From Phycisphaerales bacterium (GTDB lineage: Bacteria > Planctomycetota > Phycisphaerae > Phycisphaerales > UBA1924): a stretch of DNA of 55,724 nucleotides. The notes under the pieces were generated by a model that was not told the origin of the DNA, ran no database searches, and was given only the letters and a program-made list of their open reading frames with translations. The stretch spans positions 1 through 55,724 of the forward strand of contig JADLBU010000004.1 of the NCBI GenBank assembly GCA_020847535.1. Reading direction: 5' to 3'. Made by a program: the position numbers and the translations under genes. Positions within the stretch are counted from its first letter, which is position 1, and each line of letters opens with the position of its first letter. Positions 31,101-38,066 of this stretch are shown one piece after another.

Positions 31101-31535
31101 GCCCCCGCGATCGTCCCGATTCCCCTCCGCCCGGAAGCCGATGGCTCCCTCACGCTCAAGGCTCGGGATGCCGTCATCCACGGCTCTACACCCAAGCTCG
31201 AAGGCCCAGCGGACAACCTCCACATCGGCTTCTGGACCGACGAATCCGACACCATCTCCTGGCAGATTGCCGGCCTCCCGCCTGGCCACTACATCGTCGA
31301 CTTAACCTACGCCTGTGATGATGAATCCAAGGGGGCCACCTTCGATGTCAGGATCAGCTCCTCCCAGCTCTCCGGTGAGGTCTTCGGCACCAAGGGCTGG
31401 AACACCTTCACCACGATCCCCCTCGGCGAGATCGATTTCACGGGCGGACCCGCCACCGTCACCGTCACACCCACTTCAAAACCCGGGCTCGGCGTCATGA
31501 ATCTGCAAAACCTGCGGCTCGTTCCTGCGAAGTAG
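28155..31535 (+). CDS. Secreted ApbE - DUF1080 - GH29 alpha-L-fucosidase fusion protein
   Basis: 1126 residues in one uninterrupted frame. A signal peptide (MRPMTTSILAAFLTATAWA) is followed by: an ApbE (FAD:protein FMN transferase) domain about 46-345 with FARVLMGTKATVTLY, LDLGGIGKGFAAAKA, SGDIAVGN and HIIDPRIG; a DUF1080 (3-keto-disaccharide hydrolase family) beta-sandwich about 378-566 with FTALFNGRDLTNWQG and GDSGIYLRGSPQVQIWD; a GH29 barrel about 573-980 with WWRDARFGMFIHWGLY, TSKHHDGFCLFDS and the nucleophile Asp752 in MWFDGEWD; and a C-terminal beta-sandwich about 1000-1126, possibly carbohydrate binding. In the ApbE metal site the usual T of ADALxTAL is replaced by D (ADALDDAL), so activity is uncertain. 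The start is the ATG with AGGAG seven bases ahead, not the upstream TTG. It should cleave fucosides in the periplasm or at the surface. Confidence 0.9.
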   Translation: MRPMTTSILAAFLTATAWASNHQEPSNPHAAPSEAVSDGDPARRATVLPNRFEFARVLMGTKATVTLYAPDANQASDAAAAAFDRLAALDEVMSDYRSDSELMRLCAKAGTGPVRISDDLLEVLSTADRVRLASAGAFDVRVGPLVALWRTARQTGQLPDADHQRIARQLAAGDLSLDPAARTASLSLPGMKLDLGGIGKGFAAAKARDLLVARGFASCMVALSGDIAVGNPPPGQTAWRLDLDGGVSQRQAILLPPYHSVSTAGDVEQSIQIAGARYSHIIDPRIGMGSDRRGAATVISTDGALADALDDALYLHGPAAAPTLLNAFPGVIALVEEKADADRIERFSTPDFPLADQPAGAMSDTGWLDPDNAPPAGFTALFNGRDLTNWQGLVDGPPVVAAMTPDQRNQLQQQANDDMAQHWRAHNGVLKFDGRGNSLQTVKNYRDFELYVDWRIEKAGDSGIYLRGSPQVQIWDNPIGSGGIYNNRQHASQPLKFADRPVGEWNRFHIIMRGDHVTVFLNDVLVVDDTVIENYWEPGRPIYATGPIELQNHGNNLEFKNIFIRELPSMPDAADHDGYRMAWWRDARFGMFIHWGLYAIPAGEWNGKPTKGIGEWIMHDLQIPASEYETLAPKFNPTKFDAEAWVKMAADAGVRYIVITSKHHDGFCLFDSAHTTYDIMDATPFRRDIMKELSEACYRHGVRMCWYHSIMDWHQPDAQTPETFGPKYVPVLRAQVTELLTKYGNIGAMWFDGEWDQKWNNDMGKELYALCRQLQPWTIVNNRVGKGRQGMAGHTAAGDFPGDFGTPEQEIPATGLSGQDWESCMTMNDTWGFKTSDHNWKSPETLIRMLIETTSKGGNFLLNVGPTAEGLMPQESIDRFATIGRWMKANSDSIYHAGASPFPHLPWGRCTSKPGTLYFHIFDWPLDRQLHIPGLLNSIRSAKLLNGGQPIIAIRESTGWRLDLPQITPDPYSTVIAVEIAGAPAIVPIPLRPEADGSLTLKARDAVIHGSTPKLEGPADNLHIGFWTDESDTISWQIAGLPPGHYIVDLTYACDDESKGATFDVRISSSQLSGEVFGTKGWNTFTTIPLGEIDFTGGPATVTVTPTSKPGLGVMNLQNLRLVPAK

Positions 31536-31664
31536 GTTCCGGCCCGCCACGAGCCCCATCAGCCGCACGCCCCGCGGGCTGCAAAGCTCCTCGCGGGTCA
31601 CTACGCTGTAGCCGCTCACCGGCCCGATCCCCGGGTCCGCGAGCCGCTTGACGGGAGAATCCAC

Positions 31665-32417
31665 GTGTTCCGACGAATCGCCAACCTGATCCGCGGCTTC
31701 CTCGGGCTCTTTGTCTCGGGCCTCGAAAAAGCCAACCCCGAAGCCCTCCTCGAAGTCGAGCAGGAGAACCTCCGCAAGCAGATCGGCCAGTACAACCAGG
31801 GACTCGCCGCCCACGCCGGGCTCGCCGAGCGCCTCATGTCCCAGGTCAAGAAGCTCGAGGTCGATGAGCGCGACCTCCGCGCCAAGACCGCCGCCAACCT
31901 CAAGGTCGGCAACCGCGAGGCCGCCGGCCAGATGGCCCTCCGCCTCCAGACCGTCCAACGCGAACTCACCGAGAACCGCGCCCAGCTCGAACAGGCAGAA
32001 AAGACCTACAAGGAACTCCTCTCCGCGCGCGATGTCTCCATCAACGCCGCTCGCCAGAAGATCGAATCCCTCAAGCGCGACCTCTCGGACCTCAAGGTCA
32101 AAAAGGCCATGGCCGAACTCACCGAGATGGCCTCAGGCATGGTCACCCAGATCGGCGGCTCCGGCGACACCCTCGATCGCCTCCACAACATGGTCCAGGA
32201 GGAGAAGGAAAAAGCCTCCGGCCGCCTCAGGGTCGCCAAGGACAACATGAACCTCGGGGATGTCCACCTCAAGGAAGCCGAGCAGAAAGCGCTCGCCGAC
32301 CAGGCCCTCGCCGACTTCGCCGCCGCCGAAGGAATCGCCCTCGAAGGCGCCCCCGCCGCGACACCCGCCGCCAAGACCATGGGCCCGGGCGGTCAGACCG
32401 AATCACAAAGCCAGTAA
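31665..32417 (+). CDS. pspA: PspA/IM30 family membrane-remodelling protein
   Basis: 250 residues from a GTG start. It begins MFRRIANLIRGFLGLFVSGLEKANPEALLE, an amphipathic N-terminal helix followed by the long heptad-rich coiled coil (about 30-215) typical of PspA/Vipp1: VEQENLRKQIGQYNQGL, QVKKLEVDERDLRAKTA, LQTVQRELTENRAQLEQAEKTYKELL. The Ala/Pro-rich tail after residue 215 has no family match. ESCRT-III-related PspA proteins oligomerise on the inner membrane and limit damage and proton leak. No PspB/C or PspF gene is adjacent. A cluster of small hairpins follows the stop. Confidence 0.85.
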   Translation: MFRRIANLIRGFLGLFVSGLEKANPEALLEVEQENLRKQIGQYNQGLAAHAGLAERLMSQVKKLEVDERDLRAKTAANLKVGNREAAGQMALRLQTVQRELTENRAQLEQAEKTYKELLSARDVSINAARQKIESLKRDLSDLKVKKAMAELTEMASGMVTQIGGSGDTLDRLHNMVQEEKEKASGRLRVAKDNMNLGDVHLKEAEQKALADQALADFAAAEGIALEGAPAATPAAKTMGPGGQTESQSQ

Positions 32418-32435
32418 CCGACGCCCCTGCGTTGA

Positions 32436-32526
32436 TAGCCCGAAGGGCTAATCGTTCATAGCCGGGGGTGGAGCGAAGCGACACCCCCGGAAAGCTCGCA
32501 TCGGTCTTCGCACCCTGACGGGGTGC
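32436..32526. repeat. Cluster of three small perfect hairpins
   Basis: TAGCCC-GAA-GGGCTA at 32436-32450, CCGGGGGTG at 32462-32470 paired with CACCCCCGG at 32482-32490, and GCACCC at 32510-32515 paired with GGGTGC at 32521-32526. The second hairpin is strong (9 bp, GC-rich). None is followed by a T-run, so they are not ordinary intrinsic terminators. They fill the gap between pspA and the ribB-like gene and resemble a repetitive extragenic palindrome cluster. Confidence 0.75.
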
Positions 32527-32545
32527 TCGAAACACTCACGATCAC

Positions 32546-33805
32546 ATGACCCCGCACGCTCACGCCGCCCACGCGCCGATATCACTCCCTCTACCATCCC
32601 CCGTGTTCGCCCCCATCGACGAAATCCTCACCGAACTCCGCGCCGGCCGCATGGTCATCCTCACCGACGATGAGGATCGCGAAAACGAGGGCGATCTCAT
32701 CCTCCCCGCCCAGTTCGTCACGCCCGAGGCCATCACCTTCATGCTCTCGGTCGCTCGCGGCTACCTCTGCCTCTCGCTGACCGAATCCGATTGCGATCGC
32801 CTCGACCTGGTCCCCCAGGCCGCGATCAACACCACGGTTCGCGGCACCGCCTTCACCGTCTCCATCGACGGCCACCCCCGCCACGGCTTCACCACCGGCG
32901 TCTCCGCAAAGGAACGCGCCCGCGCCATCACGATGTTGATCGATCCGGCCTTCGGCCCCTCCGATTTCGTCCGCCCCGGCCACATCAACCCCCTCCGGTC
33001 CCGCGATGGCGGCGTCCTGGTCCGCATCGGCCAGACCGAGGGCTCGATAGATCTCTGCCGGCTCGCCGGCCTCTACCCCGCCGCCGCGATCATCGAAATC
33101 ATGGGCGATGACGGCGAGATGGCCCGCCTCCCCCAGCTCATCGAGCTCGCCCGCAAGCACAACCTCAAGATGTGCTCCGTCCGCCAGATCATCGAGCATC
33201 GCCTCTCCCGCAGCGCCATCGTCGAGCGCCTCGATCCCAAGGGCGGTCGACCTCTCCGCACGCCCGAGGGCGATTTCACGCTCTTTGCCTTCCGCTCCCT
33301 GGTCGATCCGCTCCCGCACCTGGCCCTGACCACCGGCGGCATCGGCCGACTCTGCGATGATGGCACCCCCGTCGAGACCCCAGAGCCCACGCTCGTCCGT
33401 GTGCATCGGCGCGATCTTCTCGGCGACATCTTCCTCGATCAGGAGTCATCCCCCAACGGCCCCACCGGCTCGATCCTGCGCTCGGCGATGCGCCAGATTC
33501 ACGAAGCCGGCCGCGGCGTCATCGTCTACCTTCGTCCCCAATTCATGGGTGAAGACTGGCGTCACCAGCTCCAGCGCCCCTTCGACCACTCCGACGATGA
33601 TCGCCCCGAAAAGTCCGTCCCCGCCTCGATGCTCGAATACGGCACCGGCAGCCAGATCCTCCGCAGCCTCGGCCTCTCCAAGCTGCGCTTACTCACCAAC
33701 AGCCACACCGATTACCCCAAGCTCGACGCTTTCGGCCTCGAAATCGTCGATCGCGTGCCGATCACCATCGACGACCCCGTTGCACAGCACAACCCCCAGC
33801 GCTGA
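32546..33805 (+). CDS. ribB: 3,4-dihydroxy-2-butanone 4-phosphate synthase with degenerate GTP cyclohydrolase II domain (RibBX-like)
   Basis: 419 residues. The N-terminal half (about 20-225) is an intact RibB: ILTDDEDRENEGDLI acidic loop, TGVSAKERARAITMLID, RPGHINPLRSRDGGVLVRIGQTEGSIDLCRLAG and the following acidic residues that bind magnesium. It converts ribulose 5-phosphate to the four-carbon riboflavin precursor. The C-terminal half has the fold outline of GTP cyclohydrolase II, but the zinc-site Cys residues are gone (VHRRDLLGDIFLDQES where a C...C.C motif is expected) and the catalytic YLRQEGRGIGL reads YLRPQFMGEDW, so it cannot be a normal RibA. This matches the RibBX type described in other bacteria. 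A GTG at 32603 is an alternative start, since the ATG lacks a clear ribosome site. Confidence 0.88.
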   Translation: MTPHAHAAHAPISLPLPSPVFAPIDEILTELRAGRMVILTDDEDRENEGDLILPAQFVTPEAITFMLSVARGYLCLSLTESDCDRLDLVPQAAINTTVRGTAFTVSIDGHPRHGFTTGVSAKERARAITMLIDPAFGPSDFVRPGHINPLRSRDGGVLVRIGQTEGSIDLCRLAGLYPAAAIIEIMGDDGEMARLPQLIELARKHNLKMCSVRQIIEHRLSRSAIVERLDPKGGRPLRTPEGDFTLFAFRSLVDPLPHLALTTGGIGRLCDDGTPVETPEPTLVRVHRRDLLGDIFLDQESSPNGPTGSILRSAMRQIHEAGRGVIVYLRPQFMGEDWRHQLQRPFDHSDDDRPEKSVPASMLEYGTGSQILRSLGLSKLRLLTNSHTDYPKLDAFGLEIVDRVPITIDDPVAQHNPQR

Positions 33806-33942
33806 GCCTGCCAATCCGCCGTGATCGCTTCTTCTTGGCCTTGTCTTCTCAGGCTGCTTCAGCGCCCTTGCCCGCGTGCAGGCCACGTCTTCAGCCGTGA
33901 TTCAAACGCCCCGATGCGTTACATCCCGCGGATTTCATTCCC

Positions 33943-33960
33943 AACCCGTTTCAACGGGTT
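33943..33960. repeat. Perfect short hairpin in a palindrome-rich gap
   Basis: AACCCGTT at 33943-33950 and AACGGGTT at 33953-33960 flank a TC centre. Smaller inverted pairs with CTTCAGCC-type centres surround it (for example GGCTTCAGCC just downstream and CACG...CGTG near 33884-33899). The gap 33806-34023 between the ribB-like and ThuA-like genes holds nothing else recognisable. Confidence 0.6.
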
Positions 33961-34023
33961 TTCCGGCATCCCGGCTTCAGCCGCCAATTGCATCCCCCGA
34001 ACCCGCCGCGATACCCTTCCCCC

Positions 34024-34860
34024 ATGAAGCTCCTCCTCCTGCTCGCCGTCGCCGCCACCATCACCGCCGCGCTCGCCCAGCCCAAGGGCCCCGCTTCCAC
34101 CAACGAGCAGCCCCCCGATCCAAAGCTCCAGCCCAAGGAGCCCGACAAGGACAAGCACGAGTTCCGAGCCCTGGTCTTCACCAAGACCGGCGGCTTCCGC
34201 CACGACTGCATCCCCGACGGGATCGCCGCGATCAAGAAGCTCGGCGCTGAGAACAATTTTGCCGTCGATGCCACCGAGGATGCCGCCCAGTTCAACGCCG
34301 TCAATCTCGACAAATACTCCGTCGTCGTATTCATGTGCACCACCACCGAAGTCCTCGACTCCGACCAGCAGACCGCCTTCGAAGGATTCATCGCCAGCGG
34401 CCACGGCTACGCCGGCATCCACTCCGCCGCCGACACCGAGTACGACTGGCCCTGGTACGGCCAACTCGTGGGCGCCTACTTCAAATCCCACCCCCAGATC
34501 CAGCCCGCCCTCATCCGCGTCGAGGAACAGTCCCACCCCTCCACCAAGCACCTCGGCGAGGAGTGGAAGCACACCGATGAGTGGTACGACTACAAGGAAA
34601 GCCCCCGCGGCGCCTGCCACATCCTGATGTCGCTGGACCAGTCCTCGTACACCGGCTCGACCATGCAGGCCGACCACCCGATCGCCTGGTGCCACGAGTT
34701 CCGCGGCGGCCGAGCCTGGTACACCGGCCTGGGACACACCAAGGAGTGCTACACGGACGCCACGTTCCTCCAGCACATCCTCGGCGGCATCCGCTGGGCC
34801 GCCGGTAAGGCCGAGTGGAAGCAGGAAGAGAAGAAACCCGCGACCACCAACGACAACTGA
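34024..34860 (+). CDS. Secreted ThuA-like domain protein
   Basis: 278 residues from the ATG at 34024, which places the signal peptide MKLLLLLAVAATITAALA at the N-terminus. The mature part is a ThuA-like class I amidotransferase fold: RALVFTKTGGFRHDCI start strand, VVVFMCTTTEVL, FEGFIASGHGYAGIHSAADTEYDWPWY and HPIAWCHEF...GRAWYTGLGHTKE. The family takes its name from trehalose utilisation; in planctomycetes such proteins accompany glycoside-oxidising and DUF1080 proteins, and the catalytic activity is unclear. The mature N-terminus is Pro/Lys-rich. It fits with the sugar block upstream but is separated from it by pspA and ribB. Confidence 0.85.
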   Translation: MKLLLLLAVAATITAALAQPKGPASTNEQPPDPKLQPKEPDKDKHEFRALVFTKTGGFRHDCIPDGIAAIKKLGAENNFAVDATEDAAQFNAVNLDKYSVVVFMCTTTEVLDSDQQTAFEGFIASGHGYAGIHSAADTEYDWPWYGQLVGAYFKSHPQIQPALIRVEEQSHPSTKHLGEEWKHTDEWYDYKESPRGACHILMSLDQSSYTGSTMQADHPIAWCHEFRGGRAWYTGLGHTKECYTDATFLQHILGGIRWAAGKAEWKQEEKKPATTNDN

Positions 34861-34879
34861 TCCCCTCCCCCATCTCGTC

Positions 34880-34902
34880 GCACAGTGCCACCGGCCAGTG
34901 CC
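34880..34902. repeat. Short palindrome, GCACAG...family (degenerate copy)
   Basis: GCACAGTGCC-ACC-GGCCAGTGC forms an imperfect hairpin in the gap between the convergent ThuA-like and subtilase genes. With its flanks (CTCGT before, CTAC after) it lines up with copies at 43585 and 48038. Confidence 0.6.
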
Positions 34903-34939
34903 TACCCACTCTACTTCCTTTGGCGGCAGGAGTCGCCGT

Positions 34940-36424
34940 TCAGCAGCCTTTTTCAAAGGCCTCGACGAACGCATCGTAATCGTCCGTGTCCACGAACCCC
35001 GAGCCGTCGATGTCCGCGCCGCCCGTTCCCGCCTCGAACGCATGCACGAACGCATCGAAATCGTCCGTATCGACAAACCCCGAGTAGTCAAAGTCCGCCG
35101 CGCAGATGGACCTCCGCAGCGCCTGCCCCACGTTGAGCACGCCCCCCGTCACACAACGCCCCTGCGCTGCCGCCACCGGCCGCACCGTCGCCAGGATCTC
35201 ACCGCGGATCTGGAGGCAGCTCTTGCCCGGGCTCCGCCCCAGCACAAGCGCCGCCGCCCCGGCCACATGCGGGGTCGCCGCCGAAGTCCCATCACCCCAC
35301 AGATACCCGTTGTTGATCCAGCAGCTGTACACGTTCAGCGCGGGCGCGAGCAGGTCCACGCTCACCGCGCCGTAGTTCGAGAACCAGGCAAGCGTGTCGT
35401 CGTTCGTGCACCCGCCAACCGCGATCACGTTGTCGTGCGGGAACGATGCCGGGTAGTACGGGGTGACATCGTTGTCCGTGGCGAAGTTCGCCGCCGCCGC
35501 CACGATCAGGTGGCCGGCCGCATGCGCTGCATCCACCGCATCCTCCAGCACCAGCGGCGATGAGGTGTACCAGCTATGGCTCGAGATTGGCGCCCCGTTG
35601 CTCACCGCGTAATCCAGCGCCGCCACCGCGCCCTCGATGGTCGCCTGGATGTTCCCCGAGAAGAACTTCAGCGCCATCACCTTGCATCGCCAGTTGACGC
35701 CCGTGATCCCCGACACGTTGTTCCCGCGCGCCCCGATCACCCCCGCGCAGAACGTCCCGTGCCCGTGGTCATCGATCGGGTCGTTGTCGTTGTTCCAGAA
35801 ATCCCACCCGCGCACATCGTCGATGTACCCGTTCTGGTCGTCATCCACCCCATTGCCGGCGATCTCGCCGGGATTGGTCCACATGTTTGAGACCAGCTCA
35901 GGATGCTGGTAGCTCACACCCGTGTCCAGCACGGCGATCACCATGTTCGGATCGCCCGTGAACAGATCCCACGCCTCGGGCGCATCAATGTCCGCATCCA
36001 GGATCCCCGGATCACCATTGACCGTCTGCCCCGTGTTGTGCATGCCCCACAGCCGCGGGAAGTTCACATCGTTCGGGATTCCCGCCAGGTGTACGAAGTG
36101 ATTCGGTTCCGCATACCGGACACCCGGCATCCCCCGGATCGCCGCGAGCGCCTCCGGCACCGGAATCCCGATCACAACGCTCACCAAGCCGGGAATCGTC
36201 CGATATTGGCGACGGATCTGACCGCAGGCCGCCGCGAACACCGCCTGTCGCTGCTCCGCGGTCGCCTCGGGTTCGAATCGCACCATGATCGAGACCGGAT
36301 CGAAGTCTCCGATGGCCCCGGGCTTCTCTCCCTCCGCACCCGGAGGGTTCTCGAGCCCGTACGCAGCGCTGCATGCTGCGCCGAAGACCACGACCGTGAT
36401 CCCGATAACCGTTACTTTTTCCAT
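34940..36424 (-). CDS. Secreted S8 (subtilisin-like) serine peptidase with dockerin-like EF-hand tail
   Basis: 494 residues from the ATG at 36424, which gives the signal peptide MEKVTVIGITVVVFGAACSAAYG. A propeptide-like region (SIMVRFEPEATAEQRQAVF...GVRYAEPNHFVH) precedes the catalytic domain. The triad is intact: Asp in VIAVLDTGVSY, His in DDHGHGTFCAG, Ser in DGTSAATPHVAGA. The last 60 residues hold two calcium-loop motifs, DFDYSGFVDTDDFDAF and DIDGSGFVDTDDYDAF, as in dockerin type I domains, ending in Cys. It degrades protein outside the cytoplasm; the tail may tether it to a cohesin-like or surface partner. A damaged paralogue lies immediately upstream at 36524-37992. Confidence 0.9.
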   Translation of the reverse strand: MEKVTVIGITVVVFGAACSAAYGLENPPGAEGEKPGAIGDFDPVSIMVRFEPEATAEQRQAVFAAACGQIRRQYRTIPGLVSVVIGIPVPEALAAIRGMPGVRYAEPNHFVHLAGIPNDVNFPRLWGMHNTGQTVNGDPGILDADIDAPEAWDLFTGDPNMVIAVLDTGVSYQHPELVSNMWTNPGEIAGNGVDDDQNGYIDDVRGWDFWNNDNDPIDDHGHGTFCAGVIGARGNNVSGITGVNWRCKVMALKFFSGNIQATIEGAVAALDYAVSNGAPISSHSWYTSSPLVLEDAVDAAHAAGHLIVAAAANFATDNDVTPYYPASFPHDNVIAVGGCTNDDTLAWFSNYGAVSVDLLAPALNVYSCWINNGYLWGDGTSAATPHVAGAAALVLGRSPGKSCLQIRGEILATVRPVAAAQGRCVTGGVLNVGQALRRSICAADFDYSGFVDTDDFDAFVHAFEAGTGGADIDGSGFVDTDDYDAFVEAFEKGC

Positions 36425-36523
36425 GATGAAAGTTCCCTCGCCCGCATGATACCGCGCGGACCGCAAACAACACTGAGGAATCTGCTTGGCAGCCCTGGGG
36501 TTGCAACGGCGAACACTCGCGGT

Positions 36524-37992
36524 TCAGCACCCGACCACAAACGCATGCACAAACGCATCAAAGTCATCAGTGTCTACGAACCCCGAAGCGTCGATATCCG
36601 CGTTGCCGCCTCCCGCTTCGAACGCGTACACGAACGCATCGAAATCGTCCGTGTCGACGAACCCCGAGTAATCAAAGTCCGCCGCACAGCTCACCCGCCG
36701 CAGCGTCCGTTCCACGTTCAGCACTCCGCCCGTCACGCAGCGGACATCGGCCCTGGGCACCGGCACCACCGTCGACATGATCACCCCGCGGACTTCCAGA
36801 TAGTCGAGCTCCGGCTTCAGCCCCATCATCAGCGCCGCCGCCCCCGCCACGTGCGGGCACGCCGCCGGAGTGCCCGTGGCGAACTGGTAACTGCTGGTCC
36901 AGCAGCTGTACACGTTGACGGCCGGGGAGATCAGGTCCACCGTCATCAGCCCGTAATTCAGATACTCCGGCATCGAGTGGTCGTTGTCATACCCGCTCAC
37001 AGAGATCACGTTGTCGAGCGCCGATGAGGCCGGGTAGCACGGAGTCTGGTCGTTGTCGGTGCCGTAATTGCCCGCCCCTCCGACCACCAGGTGCCCCTGG
37101 CTCCGCGCATACGCGACCGCATCCCCGAGCGGTTGCGAGAACGTGGCGATCCAGCTGTGGCTGGAGATCCTCGCTCCTTCCTGCACCGCGTACAGGATCG
37201 ATCCAACCGCACCATCGATCGTCGCCTGGTTGTTAGCCGAGATGAACTTCAGCGCCATGATCTTGCATTGCCAGTTCAGCCCGGCGACTCCGGAGGCATT
37301 GTTCCCCACCGCCCCGATGATCCCCGCGCAGTACGTCCCGTGCCCGTGGTCATCCATCGGGTTGTTGTCGTTGTGGAAGAAATCTCAACCGCGCACATCA
37401 TCGACAAACCCGTTGCCATCGTCATCCACGCTGTTTCCCGCGATCTCTCCGGGGTTCACCCGTGCGTTGGCCGCCAAATCCGGATGGTTGTAGTTCACAC
37501 CGGTATCCACCACGGCGATCACCATGTTCGGGTTTCCGGTGTACAGATCCCACGCCTCCGCCGTGTCTATGTCCGCATCGGCAACGCTCGGGTCTCCGTT
37601 CACCGTCTGCCCCGTGTTGTGCATCCCTCACAGCCGGAAAAGGCCGGATCATTCGGAACGATCACCGGCTGCACGTAGAAGTTCGGTTCCGCATAGAGAA
37701 CCCCCGGCATCCGCTCCAGCAGGTCGATGCCCTCGACCACCGGCACCGCGATCTCAAGGCTCGCAAGCCCGGGAACCGCCGGGAACTCCCGGCGGATCTT
37801 CCCCCCCACCGCCGCGATCGCCGACTGCCGCTGCCCCTGGCTCGCACCCTCCTCGAACCTGATCATCACCGCGCCGGGCTCAAAGCGATCCATGACCGCA
37901 CGCTCGCCGCCCACCGGCTCCGGGGGTGCTGCGATCCCCATCGAAGCCGCGCCAATCGCCCAAGCCGTAGCGATCACTGAGAATCTCGGCAT
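36524..37992 (-). pseudogene. S8 peptidase with dockerin-like tail, inactivated paralogue
   Basis: The reading is collinear with the intact neighbour: signal peptide (MPRFSVIATAWAIGAASMG, after a GAGGAG ribosome site), propeptide, VVDTGVNYNHPDL, DDHGHGTYCAG and a two-motif EF-hand tail ending in Cys. It is broken in four ways. A 1-nt deletion near 37634-37641 shifts frame after PNDPAF. The Trp of RLWGMHNTGQ is TGA (37628-37630). The Trp of DVRGWDF is TGA (37385-37387). The catalytic Ser of GTSAATPH is Pro (GTPAACPH). Other Trp codons in the same gene remain TGG. All regions read otherwise normally, so decay is recent. The tandem arrangement suggests origin by duplication. Confidence 0.88.
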
Positions 37993-38066
37993 GACACGCT
38001 CCTCGAACCCATGATACGGGTTCGCCGAGCAGACATACCAGAGAATTCCGCATTGCATCCCCGCGT

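Noticed and set aside
29628..31289. 553-codon open frame antisense to the GH29 domain
   Set aside because: Same high-GC shadow effect; the sense strand has clear catalytic motifs.
33943..33960. Hairpin as intrinsic terminator of the ribB-like gene
   Set aside because: It is about 140 bp from the stop, has only a 2-nt centre as a perfect stem and is not followed by a real T-run.
37385..37630. TGA read as Trp (recoding) in the second subtilase
   Set aside because: TGG is used for Trp elsewhere in the same gene and throughout the window, TGA serves as a normal stop in many genes here, and the copy also has a frameshift and no catalytic Ser.
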